Below are positions 8,721 to 17,447 of a DNA stretch of 64,000 bases, one piece after another (position 1 is the first letter of the stretch; every line of letters begins with the position of its first letter). The position numbers were made by a program, and so were the translations under genes. This DNA comes from Roseiflexus sp034432635. Its GTDB lineage: Bacteria; Chloroflexota; Chloroflexia; Chloroflexales; Roseiflexaceae. Where the stretch lies: NCBI GenBank assembly GCA_034432635.1, contig DAOUBK010000029.1, positions 22,218 to 86,217 of the forward strand, read 5' to 3'. The notes beneath the pieces were generated by a model, which saw only the letters and a program-made list of their open reading frames with translations, made no database searches and was not told where the DNA came from.

Positions 8721-9884
8721 ATGGCGATCCGCAGTGCGGTGGGCGTTCTGCCACAAACCGGGGTCACGACCCAGGCTGCTACAAGCAGTCGCATCACCGC
8801 CATCGACGCGCTGCGCGGCATGGCGCTGGTGCTTATGGCGCTGACCCACGCAGCGTTTTTCATCGGCGTCGGCATGCAGGCCGAGTCGTATGGCGGGCAG
8901 CGGGTGTATCTGCAAAGCCCGCCCTACTGGATCTCCGGTTTGCTCACCACCCTGGCATCACCGATCTTTTTCTGTCTGGCGGGTGTCAGCCTGGCGCTGC
9001 TCGAACAGTCACGGGTGCGCAAAGGCGCGTCGCAGTGGTCGGTGAGTCGCTTCATTCTGGTGCGCGCCGGCGTGATCATGGCGTTCGATCTGACGATCTG
9101 CGCCTGGTTGTGGCTGGGGAAGATGCCGTACATCCATGTACTGATCGCTATGGGGCTGGGGATGATCATCCTGGCAGGGTTACGCCTGTTGCCGACCCGC
9201 ATCATCCTGGCGGTTGCGATTGCGACATTGCTCGTTCACCAGGGACTCATCGAAGTTCTCCGTCCTCATCTCGAAGCGGGAGCGCCGCAGAGCCTGGCGC
9301 AGGCGCTCTTTCTGACCTACAGTTATGAGACGCATCCGCCAGTCGGGTTCCCGGTGCTGGGGTGGGGTCCGGTGATGTGGCTGGGATTCGTGTTGGGGCG
9401 GAATCTGAGCCAGCCGATGTTGCGTCAGCCACGCACGTGGGTCGCAATTGGCGGGGGATTGTTGCTGCTGTGGCTGGTGTTGCGTCTGATCGGCGGCTAC
9501 GGTGACCTGGGATCATACCGGGCTGGCGAACCGATCCAGTATTTCCTGGTTATGAGCAAGGCGCCGCCGAGCCTGAGCTACCTGACGTTCAAACTGGGCA
9601 TCGCGGCACTGATCTTTGCTGCGCTGATCGCCTTCCCAACCCTGGTGGATGCCGGTCTTTTGCGTATAGTGACGCTGATCGGGCAGACCTCGTTGTTCTT
9701 CTACGTGATGCACATCGTTATCTATCATGCCCTGGCACAGTGCTTCTTTCTGTTCGATCTGCTGCCGGGCATTGTGCATGGATACGCGGTCTGGGCGCTG
9801 GGCATGGCGGCGCTGATCCCGCTCTGCGAACGCTACCACGCGCTGCGGAAGCGGTACCCGGAGAGTGTGCTCAGATATTTGTAG
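8721..9884 (+). CDS. DUF1624/HGSNAT-like multi-pass membrane acyltransferase
   Basis: A 387-residue polytopic protein. It begins with ITAIDALRGMALVLMALTHA, the hallmark first segment of the DUF1624 / heparan-alpha-glucosaminide N-acetyltransferase-like family, in which acyl groups are moved across the membrane onto extracytoplasmic sugars. About nine or ten hydrophobic segments follow. FFYVMHIVIYHAL near the C-terminus contains the family's conserved membrane His region. A near-ideal AGGAGGTGA lies just upstream of ATG 8721. The setting among glycan genes suits acylation of a surface polysaccharide, but donor and acceptor are unknown. A small hairpin overlaps the stop codon. Confidence 0.8.
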   Translation: MAIRSAVGVLPQTGVTTQAATSSRITAIDALRGMALVLMALTHAAFFIGVGMQAESYGGQRVYLQSPPYWISGLLTTLASPIFFCLAGVSLALLEQSRVRKGASQWSVSRFILVRAGVIMAFDLTICAWLWLGKMPYIHVLIAMGLGMIILAGLRLLPTRIILAVAIATLLVHQGLIEVLRPHLEAGAPQSLAQALFLTYSYETHPPVGFPVLGWGPVMWLGFVLGRNLSQPMLRQPRTWVAIGGGLLLLWLVLRLIGGYGDLGSYRAGEPIQYFLVMSKAPPSLSYLTFKLGIAALIFAALIAFPTLVDAGLLRIVTLIGQTSLFFYVMHIVIYHALAQCFFLFDLLPGIVHGYAVWALGMAALIPLCERYHALRKRYPESVLRYL

Positions 9885-9901
9885 TGCTCGATTGAGCACT
9901 A
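9882..9901 (+). terminator. Small stem-loop at gene end
   Basis: TAGTGCTC (9882-9889) pairs perfectly with GAGCACTA (9894-9901) around a four-base loop and includes the TAG stop of the preceding gene. No T-run follows, so it is a weak or Rho-assisted terminator, or an mRNA-stabilising hairpin. Confidence 0.4.
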
Positions 9902-9925
9902 TCGTTCAGCAGGAAAGGAGGCGTT

Positions 9926-10855
9926 ATGTACCTTCTGTATGCCCGGGATGAGGAAGATGTCGCAGGAAAGACGGTGCTTTTCGAAGAGCACTTTGAGCTG
10001 ATGCTTCAGAAACTGGAAGCATGGCTTCGGGAAGGTCAGGTGCCAGACCACATTTCCGAATTCGAGCAGTACCTCCAGGTATGCCGCTGGCCCTTCCGAA
10101 AACTGGAGTATTCTTTCGCACTCGATGTTCTGTCGAACACCTCAAGTTAGGAGATCGTTATCTCGATGCAGGATGTGGTGTCACGCTGTTGAGTCAGATA
10201 ATCGCAGTGAGAGGGGTGCAAACTGATGCCTGCGATGTCGATGCCAGACTTATTGAGTATCTGCGCGTTGTAGACACCAGGCGTATTTATGGGAGCCAGG
10301 TAACATTCAGTTGCCAGGATCTGACTCACACCACATTCGCCGATGCAACCTTTGATGCGATCTCATGTATCTCTCTCAGTGCTTGAGCATATTCCCGCTG
10401 GATTGGATCGAATAGCGGTGATTGAATTGCTCCGCATTCTCAAGCCGGGTGGCATTCTTGTACTGACAGTGGACTACACTCCGCCAGCGTCGGGTGGACA
10501 GAATGGTTCAGTCAAACGTTATTTTCAGCGGGCGTTTACTCTCGCACGTCACGGCAGTGTCGTCGAAATCGGGCGTGGAGTAGTACGTAAGATTCGTGCA
10601 TGGCAGACAGTTTGAGGTGGTATGGCGCACGTAGCGCGTAGTGCGAATCAATGCTTCGAAGTAAGTCATCTGGAGCAGGACATTGTGCCATTGTTGCCAG
10701 ATGAGGGACTATCGACACGTATACCTTTCTCACGCGATGTGTGTTCTGTCGATGTGGATCAGGCATATCGCTTCTGGCACATAGGCGGTCTGTACGATGC
10801 CGACTCGACGCGCGCTGTGTTACCGGTTGCGATCGCAGTGCGCAAGCCGTTGTGA
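9926..10855 (+). pseudogene. Class I SAM-dependent methyltransferase, broken by two frameshifts and a stop
   Basis: Three overlapping frames together spell one methyltransferase. It begins at ATG 9926 behind AAAGGAGG. Motif I (YLDAGCG) lies in a second frame from about 10135. The reading returns to the first frame near 10375, giving SVLEHIPAGLDRI and LRILKPGGILVLTVDY (post-motif region). After an in-frame TGA at 10613-10615 the same frame continues into a family-like C-terminus, ending at 10855. The second shift sits in a TCTCTC run and looks like a CT-dinucleotide slippage. The start and ribosome site are intact, so decay is probably recent. An undamaged protein would be about 310 residues, possibly a glycan or lipid methyltransferase given its neighbours. 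Confidence 0.8.
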
Positions 10856-10893
10856 CGCAACGATGACGAGTCAAAAACCAATGGAGTTCAGTA

Positions 10894-11955
10894 ATGCGCG
10901 TTCTGATTGTTGCAACCAGCGCAACGCTGCCGGGACTCAGGGATGAGGTGCGCAGCGGACGCCATCAGCGCGTCGATTATCTGGAGCTGGCACAGCGCTT
11001 CAGGACGGTGTATCACGATTATAACGCATTGCCATCACGTCGCCTGTGCCGCCGGATCGAGGACCTGTGTCGGCTCAACGTTCGTCAGGCGCTGGCGGTG
11101 GCGCATCTGGCGAAGCATGGCAGGTATGATGCAGTGGTAAGTCTTTCTGAACGGGTTGGCATCCCGCTGGCTCGTCTGCTCGACCGGGGCATCCGGCACC
11201 TGGTGATTGTGCATCACGGTATGTCGCGGTTCAAATTGTGGTTGATCAGGGCATTGCATTTGCAGGATCGCTGGAATACTATCGTTGCCATCAGTCACGC
11301 CGAGGCGGAAGGGATGCGGGGAGCGCTCGGGCTCGACACTCAGCGTGTGGTGGCGCTCCATACGCCGGTCGATGTCGGTTTCTACCGTCCGTCGCAACCA
11401 TCAACCGGTCGTGAGGCATTCATCCAGAGCCTGGGATTGTCGCACCGCGACTATCCGACGCTCATTCGCGCCATGCGACGTCTGCCACACATTCCATGTC
11501 ACCTGCGCGTGGGAAGCACATGGGTGCAGCGTCGCGGCGGTCACAAGCACGAAACGCTGCCGCCGAACGTAACTCTCCAGCCCTTCGTTCATCCCGACGA
11601 GTTGCGCCGCTGCTACGAAGCGAGTCGCTTCATCATCGTGCCGATCAAGGCATCGACACAGTGGAGCGCGGGGTGCACGTCCGTCCAGGCAGCCCAGGCA
11701 ATGGGTAAACCGGTCATTGCCACGCGTCGACCGGGTTTGAGCGAATATCTCGTCGATGGTGAGACCGGCATACTGGTCGAACCGGGTGACGACCGGGGCA
11801 TGGCAGCAGCAATTGAAATGTTGTGGAACGACCCGCAACGTGTGGTGCGCATGGGACGCAATGCACACGAGTGGATCGCACGTCGCCATTCGCTCGATCA
11901 GTGGCTGGATCGGGTTGTAATGCTAGTCGAACAGATAGCGCGACCTTCAAAGTAG
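10894..11955 (+). CDS. Family 4-type glycosyltransferase
   Basis: A 353-residue GT-B enzyme, predicted cytoplasmic, moving a sugar from a nucleotide donor to a glycan intermediate. The C-terminal donor domain is recognisable (ATRRPGLSEYLVDGETGILV and the preceding SVQAAQAMGKPVIA). The usual acidic E-x7-E is partly replaced, with ASTQWSAGCTSVQAA where many relatives have EGFG. The N-terminal half has VVSLSERVGIPLARLL and VIVHHGMSRF. ATG 10894 has GGAG shortly upstream. It is 47 bp before the flippase gene and is probably co-transcribed with it. Confidence 0.8.
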   Translation: MRVLIVATSATLPGLRDEVRSGRHQRVDYLELAQRFRTVYHDYNALPSRRLCRRIEDLCRLNVRQALAVAHLAKHGRYDAVVSLSERVGIPLARLLDRGIRHLVIVHHGMSRFKLWLIRALHLQDRWNTIVAISHAEAEGMRGALGLDTQRVVALHTPVDVGFYRPSQPSTGREAFIQSLGLSHRDYPTLIRAMRRLPHIPCHLRVGSTWVQRRGGHKHETLPPNVTLQPFVHPDELRRCYEASRFIIVPIKASTQWSAGCTSVQAAQAMGKPVIATRRPGLSEYLVDGETGILVEPGDDRGMAAAIEMLWNDPQRVVRMGRNAHEWIARRHSLDQWLDRVVMLVEQIARPSK

Positions 11956-12002
11956 GACGGGCAGGCAGCATCTTTTTCCGGTCAGTACCAATAGACACTT
12001 CT

Positions 12003-13469
12003 ATGAACCAACTCGCAACCACTGTGCTCCGCAATTCGATATTCGGCATGGCGGCGCACATCAGCATGAAGCTCCTCTCGTTCACGTTCTCGGTGCTGAT
12101 CATCCGCAACCTGGGTGCGACCGATTTCGGGCAGTATGCTGCTGTGCTCGGTTTTGGCAGCGTCTTCCTGTTCATTGCCGATCTTGGATTAAGCCCGTAC
12201 ACGGTGCGTGAAGTGGCGCGCCTGCGCGACCAGCCCGATGGTAAAGCGCGCATTCAGGCGTTGTATGCTGACGTCCTGACCATGCGCCTGATCCTGTCGG
12301 TCATTGCAGGGATTCTGGTGATCAGCGCGGCAATCCTGACCGGACGACCGCTCCTGATGGTTGGCGCGATAGTAATCAACTCGTTCACCGTGCTGATCTA
12401 TGCCGTTCACGGCAGCAGCGAAGCGGTGCTTTCCGGGTATGAACGCCTCGACCTGGTATCAGGGATGCAGGTTGTCAATCAACTCGCGTTTGTGCTCATC
12501 GGTGGGCTGGCGCTCTGGCTGGGGTTTGGCTACTACGGGTTGATCATTGCAACGATGATCGGGGTGACCCTGATGACGGCGCTGGTCGTGCGTGCACTCT
12601 GGCGCCTGGGGGTGCGTCCCGGTCGCGTCACGTGGCGACGCTGGCTGCCGCTATTACGGGCTGCATTCCCGTTTGGCGTCATCGGTCTGACCCTGGGGAT
12701 TTCATACCGTTTCGATACGGTGCTGCTCAACATCTATAACGGCGACACGATGACCGGATACTACAATGCGGCGTACAACCTGATCTTCTCGCTGGTCACA
12801 CTGTCGAATGTACTCAACACTGCCCTCTACCCATCACTCTCGCGGCAGTCGGTAACCGCGCCAGAGTCATTACCGCTGGTGTACGAGCGTGTGTTGCGCT
12901 ACCTGATGGTGGTGGCGTTGCCGATTGCGGTGGGTGGATTCATCGTCGCCGTTCCCCTGGTCGATCTGTTGTTTGGCGCTGCTTACGCGCCATCTGCTCC
13001 ACTCTTCGCCATTCTGATCTGGGTGTTGCCATTGATGTTTCTCTCCGAATTTCTCGGCTATGTCGTCGTCATAGCCGGGCGCGAGGCGCTGGTCGCACGG
13101 TCGATCATCGTCAGCAGCAGTCTCAATGTCGTTGCCAACCTCCTGTTCATCCCGATGTTCGGCGTTGTGGCAGCGGCGGTCGTCACAGTGGCAACCGAGG
13201 CAGTGCTGGTGATACAGTATGTCTGGTTGACGCGCGACCTGCTGGGACGGATGCAGTGGGGCGCACTGCTGCGCTCGGCGCTGGCAGTGGTTGCAATGGC
13301 GGCGCTTGTCTATCTGACGCGCCACTTGCCGGTGCTGGCGACGATTGCCATCGGCGGAGCGCTCTACGGCGGGTTGCTGCTGGCGATGCGGGTCATCGGT
13401 CCGGATGAAACGGCATTTGTGCGCAGCATTCTGGCGGCGCGGCGTGCAGCGGCTGAAGGACATTTATAA
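12003..13469 (+). CDS. Wzx-type oligosaccharide flippase (MATE/MOP superfamily)
   Basis: A 488-residue polytopic protein with about twelve to fourteen hydrophobic segments. It starts NSIFGMAAHISMKLLSF and then has VLIIRNLGATDFGQYAAVLG, the typical first helices of polysaccharide-exporting flippases. It should move undecaprenyl-linked repeat units to the outer face of the membrane. ATG 12003 was chosen because the family N-terminus begins there; upstream in-frame residues overlap the preceding glycosyltransferase and look like its other-frame shadow. It is the exporter for the plus-strand glycan cluster, while a second flippase serves the minus-strand cluster at 60210. Confidence 0.88.
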   Translation: MNQLATTVLRNSIFGMAAHISMKLLSFTFSVLIIRNLGATDFGQYAAVLGFGSVFLFIADLGLSPYTVREVARLRDQPDGKARIQALYADVLTMRLILSVIAGILVISAAILTGRPLLMVGAIVINSFTVLIYAVHGSSEAVLSGYERLDLVSGMQVVNQLAFVLIGGLALWLGFGYYGLIIATMIGVTLMTALVVRALWRLGVRPGRVTWRRWLPLLRAAFPFGVIGLTLGISYRFDTVLLNIYNGDTMTGYYNAAYNLIFSLVTLSNVLNTALYPSLSRQSVTAPESLPLVYERVLRYLMVVALPIAVGGFIVAVPLVDLLFGAAYAPSAPLFAILIWVLPLMFLSEFLGYVVVIAGREALVARSIIVSSSLNVVANLLFIPMFGVVAAAVVTVATEAVLVIQYVWLTRDLLGRMQWGALLRSALAVVAMAALVYLTRHLPVLATIAIGGALYGGLLLAMRVIGPDETAFVRSILAARRAAAEGHL

Positions 13470-13487
13470 GAGATATGGGGGGATAAT

Positions 13488-14843
13488 GTGAAGATCGTTC
13501 TGCCGGTACATCACTTTTTGCCGAAACACGTCGGAGGGGCTGAACTCTATACCTTGAGATTGTCCAGCCTGCTTCATGCTCGTGGTCACAGCGTCGAAAT
13601 CGTATGTGTCGAGTCGCTTGATGGAAATCCCGATGTCCAGGTGGAGGCGGAAAGAGATGTTTACCGTGACATTCCTGTATGGCGACTCAGGCTGCCGCGT
13701 GGTTGCGTCCCTGGAGGAGCAGGCATGCTTTATGACTATGCACCGCTTGGGGCGTGGTTTGCCGACTATCTACAGCGGGAACATCCGGATATTATCCACT
13801 TCCAGGCGGGCTACCTGATCGGGGTAGCACCACTTCGTGCTGCTGTAAGCGTGGGTATACCAACAGTGCTCACGCTCCACGATCACTGGTTTCTTTGCCC
13901 GCGAATTATGTTACAACGCGGTGATGGCAGTATCTGTACCGCGATCCCTGAGGATTCCGCCGGATGTGCATGGTGTATGCTGCTCGAGAGGCGACGCTAT
14001 TATGTGGCCGATCGCCTGACAGGTGGTCTTGCGGGTCGTCTTGCACAGTCGTTTGTGCTTACCCCACAAAGGGCAGCTATTGCGGAGCGCCGTTCGACTC
14101 TTATGGAGTCTCTGAATCTGCCGGATATCGTGATCGTGCCATCAATGTATCTTGCCAGTCGTTTTGCCGGATATATCCAACCCGGACGAATGATAGTTTC
14201 GCGCGGAGGGATCGATCTTGCTCCTTTCCAGAATATGCCATCAGTGCAGCACCATGGTGTGCTACGTTTTGGATTTATTGGCTTGATTGCTCCTCATAAA
14301 GGGGTGCATCTGCTAGTTGAAGCGTTTCGCCTGTTAGATAGCCGGAAACAACCGGTTGAATTGCATATATATGGTAATACTGATGCATTTCCGGCTTACG
14401 TCAAAGAGTTACGTCAGAAAGCGCGAGGTGATGATCGTATCCACTTCCACGGTCGTTTCGAGCCATCTCGCATCGCAGAAGTATTTGCCAGCTTTGACGT
14501 CACTGTATTACCGTCACTCGGCCATGAGAATAATCCACTCGTGATTCTGGAGTCTCATGCTGCCGGAATACCGGTAATAACAGCAGCAATGGCAGGTATG
14601 AGAGAGTTGGTGGATCACGCAGAGAATGGGTTGCATTTCAAGGCGGCAGACGCCAGAGATCTGGCGCGACAGATGCAGTTGTTGATCGATGATGCCGACC
14701 TTTTACCACGATTACGCAAAGGCATCCGACCTCCACGGGGCATCGACCAGGAGGTAGAAGATTTGCTCGGCATCTATGAACGTCTCAGTCAGCAACGGAA
14801 CAATTCGCGCGTCGAGGTGGTGGAATGTCTGCGCGCGTCCTGA
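13488..14843 (+). CDS. Family 4-type glycosyltransferase, AT-rich
   Basis: A 451-residue GT-B glycosyltransferase beginning MKIVLPVHHFLPKHVGGAEL (GTG start at 13488), with the N-terminal GGAE loop common in GT4. The donor domain has FGFIGLIAPHKGVHLLVEAF and LPSLGHENNPLVILESHAAG, which supplies the E-x7-E pattern. TLHDHWFLCPR is typical of the acceptor domain, and the Cys-rich ICTAIPEDSAGCAWC stretch occurs in several relatives. The coding sequence is visibly AT-richer and uses more A/T-ending codons than its neighbours, suggesting transfer. Its end overlaps the next gene by 19 bp, implying translational coupling. Confidence 0.87.
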   Translation: MKIVLPVHHFLPKHVGGAELYTLRLSSLLHARGHSVEIVCVESLDGNPDVQVEAERDVYRDIPVWRLRLPRGCVPGGAGMLYDYAPLGAWFADYLQREHPDIIHFQAGYLIGVAPLRAAVSVGIPTVLTLHDHWFLCPRIMLQRGDGSICTAIPEDSAGCAWCMLLERRRYYVADRLTGGLAGRLAQSFVLTPQRAAIAERRSTLMESLNLPDIVIVPSMYLASRFAGYIQPGRMIVSRGGIDLAPFQNMPSVQHHGVLRFGFIGLIAPHKGVHLLVEAFRLLDSRKQPVELHIYGNTDAFPAYVKELRQKARGDDRIHFHGRFEPSRIAEVFASFDVTVLPSLGHENNPLVILESHAAGIPVITAAMAGMRELVDHAENGLHFKAADARDLARQMQLLIDDADLLPRLRKGIRPPRGIDQEVEDLLGIYERLSQQRNNSRVEVVECLRAS

Positions 14844-15727
14844 TCATCATCCTCTGCTACAACGGAATCGCCGATACCCTGGCATGCCTGGAATCGTTGC
14901 AGCGCGTGGAGTACCCGTCATATGATGTGCTGGTCGTCGATAACGCCTCGAGTGATGGCACACCGGAAACAGTGCGTGCGCAGTTTCCGCTCGTGACCGT
15001 GATCGAGAACGGCGCGAACCTGGGGTTCGCCGCAGGGAACAACGTCGGTTTGCGCTATGCACTGCGCCACGGATACGACTACGCACTGCTGCTCAACAAC
15101 GATACCGAAGTTGCGCCTGATTTCCTCGATTGCCTGGTCGAAGTCGCCGCGTCTGACCCATCTATCGGTGCGGTTGGACCGACCATTACCTATTACGACC
15201 GTCCTGACCTGATCTGGTCGGCGGGGGGCGTCATTGATTGGAGACGTGGTGCTGCGCGAATGCGCACTGACGAGGTCGATACCGGACGGGAACGCGAGCC
15301 GGTTGAGGTGGACTTTGTAACTGGCTGCACGTTGCTGGTCGGTCGAGCAGCACTGGAGCGCGCCGGATTGCTCGATGAACGCTTCTTCATGTACTTCGAG
15401 GAAACGGAATGGTGTGTCCGCATCCGACGCGCCGGTTTCCGAATCGTCTACGTCCCACAATCGCGTGTGCTCCACAAAATACCGCTCGATGCACGATTCG
15501 ACAAGGAGTATCTGGCATACTATATGACCCGCAACCGTCTCCTGTTCCTGCGGGCAACCGGCGTACCGCTCCATACCTGGCTGCATGCACTGTTCGTTCA
15601 GGATTTACGCACCTACCTGAGCCTGGTGTTCCGCCCAAAATGGCGCACCCGCCCTGGACGTATCGGTATGCGCCATGCCTGGATGGACTTCTGGCGTGGG
15701 CGGTTTGGGAAGTGGGACATGGCGTGA
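14825..15727 (+). CDS. Family 2 glycosyltransferase (rhamnosyltransferase-like)
   Basis: A 300-residue GT-A enzyme. Motifs are LIIILCYNGIADTLACLESL, VVDNASSDGT (nucleotide binding), LLNNDTEV (DxD-type metal site) and FFMYFEETEWCVRIRRAGF (the conserved E-D/E-W segment of WbbL-like rhamnosyltransferases). The C-terminal ~60 residues are probably peripheral membrane helices. The ATG lies within the end of the preceding gene (19-bp overlap). GC content returns to the genome norm here, in contrast to the upstream gene. Confidence 0.88.
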   Translation: MSARVLIIILCYNGIADTLACLESLQRVEYPSYDVLVVDNASSDGTPETVRAQFPLVTVIENGANLGFAAGNNVGLRYALRHGYDYALLLNNDTEVAPDFLDCLVEVAASDPSIGAVGPTITYYDRPDLIWSAGGVIDWRRGAARMRTDEVDTGREREPVEVDFVTGCTLLVGRAALERAGLLDERFFMYFEETEWCVRIRRAGFRIVYVPQSRVLHKIPLDARFDKEYLAYYMTRNRLLFLRATGVPLHTWLHALFVQDLRTYLSLVFRPKWRTRPGRIGMRHAWMDFWRGRFGKWDMA

Positions 15728-15734
15728 GGAGGCG

Positions 15735-15766
15735 GAACGTTGAACGTTCAACGTTCAACGTTGAAC
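15735..15766. repeat. Heptanucleotide tandem repeat AACGTTS with palindromic arms
   Basis: Four head-to-tail units: AACGTTG (15736), AACGTTC (15743), AACGTTC (15750), AACGTTG (15757), then AAC. Alternation of G and C at the seventh base makes perfect 14-bp palindromes such as GTTGAACGTTCAAC. The array begins 8 bp after a stop codon and can form a stem-loop, so it may also act as a weak terminator. Confidence 0.75.
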
Positions 15767-15812
15767 ACCCCCCGAAAATGACAATTTCGTTAGTCACCCT
15801 TCCCAACCGTTT

Positions 15813-15841
15813 AGTACACCGTCACCCCTGCGTGCTATAGT
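15813..15841 (+). promoter_or_regulatory. Candidate extended -10 promoter before the HlyD-like gene
   Basis: TGCTATAGT (-10 TATAGT at 15836-15841 with a TG extension) lies 50 bp before the ATG at 15891. The -35 region is poor. The segment CCGTCACCCCTGCGTGCTATAGT resembles CCGTCATCCCCACGTGCTATGGT at 26240-26262 at 19 of 23 positions. Confidence 0.4.
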
Positions 15842-15890
15842 CTCGTCGGGTTTGCCTGCTGATGGCGCTCACTGGAAGGAGATTGTGGGT

Positions 15891-17438
15891 ATGCGGAAGA
15901 TTATTGCTGGCATAGTACTGATTGGAACTATCATCCTCTCTGCCTGCGGTTCGCTGGCGTCGGCGCCGGCAACCCCTGAGAGCTGGACACCGCCTACAGC
16001 GACGGCAACTCCCGTACCGACTGCAATTCCAACGCCGACGCGCCCGGCATTGACGACGTATACCGTCCAGCGTGGCACTATCGAACGACGTGTGGAGTTG
16101 CAGGGACGGGTCGCCGCAGTTGGTGAGCGCGAGCTGTCTTTTGCGATTGACGGGGTTGTCAAGAGCGTCTACGTTACCCCTGACGCCGAGATTACGAAGG
16201 GGCAGGTGCTGGCGGAACTGGAGGCGGGTGAACTGGAGGATCGCCTGGCACAGGCAAAGGAGCAATACACACTGGCGCAACAGCAGCTCGATCGCGCGCT
16301 TGGCGAGATGCGTTTCCCGTTGCGGCGCGCCGAGCTTGATCTGGAAGTGGCGCGCGCAGCACTGGCACAACTGCTCGCCCCACCCGACGCTACCAAAATT
16401 GCTGCAGCCCGTGCTGCGCTTCAGCAGGCGGAAGCAGCTCGCGACCGCGCGCGCAACGACGCATCGGCAGTCAAAACGCGTGCCGAACTTGCACTTCAGC
16501 AGGCGCAGAAACGGCTGATCGCTGCACAGGCAGAGTTCAGCGCCGCACTGTATGCCGCAGAGCAGGACAAAACCAACAACAGCGCCCAGGAACGCCTCGC
16601 GCGTGCCGGTGATGCACTGCGCGCAGCAGAAGAAGAAGTCGCGCGACTCCAGATCGAGTACGACACCGCCCGCAACAACGAAATTGCTGCGGTGCAGGCA
16701 GCCGAAGCGCAGGTGATGCTGGCGCAAACCGCACTCAACGAGTTGCTCAAAGGCCCCGATCCGCTCAAGGTCGCCGAAGCGCGGCGCGCGGTTGCTATGG
16801 CAGAACTAGCAGTCGAGCAGGCGCGCATCAATCTCCGCGTCGATCCGCAACTCGAGCGTGCAGTCGAAGAGGCAAAACAGGGAGTCGACGATATTCAGCG
16901 CCAGATTGAGGCGCTCAAACTGGTTGCCGGGTTCGATGGGCGCATTCTGGCAGTGAATGTTGCACTCGGCTCGGTCGTTCGCGCCGGAGAACCGGCCTTC
17001 ATTGCGCTGGATCCGTCGGTAGCTGCCGATGCACTGGAAGTGCTGATCACGAGCAGTTCGGCACCGCTGGTTGCCGGGCAACCTGTGTCAATCTCCTTCG
17101 CGCGCTATCCGGGTGTAACGTACCAGGGGACGGTCACCGGCACTCCCGGCAGCGGATCGAATGGCACTGCGGCGCTGAGTGGCTACCACATTGCCTATGA
17201 GCCAGCCGACCTGCGACTCGAAACGGGAGACGCAGCCACAGTGACGGTCGTTCTGGCGCGGCGTGAAGGCATTCTCTGGTTGCCGCCGAAAGCCATTCGC
17301 GCTGACTCGCGCAGTTATGTGCTGGTACAGCGTGGCGATCGCCCGGAGCGGGTCGATATCGAAACAGGACTGACGACGCAGGATCGCGTGGAGATCATCA
17401 GCGGTCTGAACGAAGGTGATGTCGTCATAGGGCAGTAG
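15891..17438 (+). CDS. HlyD/AcrA-like periplasmic adaptor lipoprotein (orphan)
   Basis: A 515-residue exported lipoprotein with signal peptide and lipobox ILSAC (Cys19), followed by a Pro/Thr-rich linker. A biotinyl-lipoyl-like half motif appears at ELSFAIDGVVKSVYVTPDAE and its partner after the hairpin at GFDGRILAVNVALGSVVRAG. Between them lies a long Ala/Gln/Glu-rich coiled-coil hairpin of ~200 residues. The C-terminal barrel includes QPVSISFARYPGVTYQGTV. The layout matches membrane fusion adaptors of RND or ABC (MacA-like) exporters. No inner-membrane transporter gene is adjacent; the next gene, 9 bp on, is a glycosyltransferase. The family-like start is ATG 15891 with AAGGAG about 10 nt upstream. 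Confidence 0.85.
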   Translation: MRKIIAGIVLIGTIILSACGSLASAPATPESWTPPTATATPVPTAIPTPTRPALTTYTVQRGTIERRVELQGRVAAVGERELSFAIDGVVKSVYVTPDAEITKGQVLAELEAGELEDRLAQAKEQYTLAQQQLDRALGEMRFPLRRAELDLEVARAALAQLLAPPDATKIAAARAALQQAEAARDRARNDASAVKTRAELALQQAQKRLIAAQAEFSAALYAAEQDKTNNSAQERLARAGDALRAAEEEVARLQIEYDTARNNEIAAVQAAEAQVMLAQTALNELLKGPDPLKVAEARRAVAMAELAVEQARINLRVDPQLERAVEEAKQGVDDIQRQIEALKLVAGFDGRILAVNVALGSVVRAGEPAFIALDPSVAADALEVLITSSSAPLVAGQPVSISFARYPGVTYQGTVTGTPGSGSNGTAALSGYHIAYEPADLRLETGDAATVTVVLARREGILWLPPKAIRADSRSYVLVQRGDRPERVDIETGLTTQDRVEIISGLNEGDVVIGQ

Positions 17439-17447
17439 GAGCGAGGT

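Noticed and set aside
8228..9328. Long plus-strand open frame (366 codons) across the radical SAM/acyltransferase junction
   Set aside because: It overlaps two well-supported genes in another frame, is Arg/Gly/His-rich and shows no family motifs.
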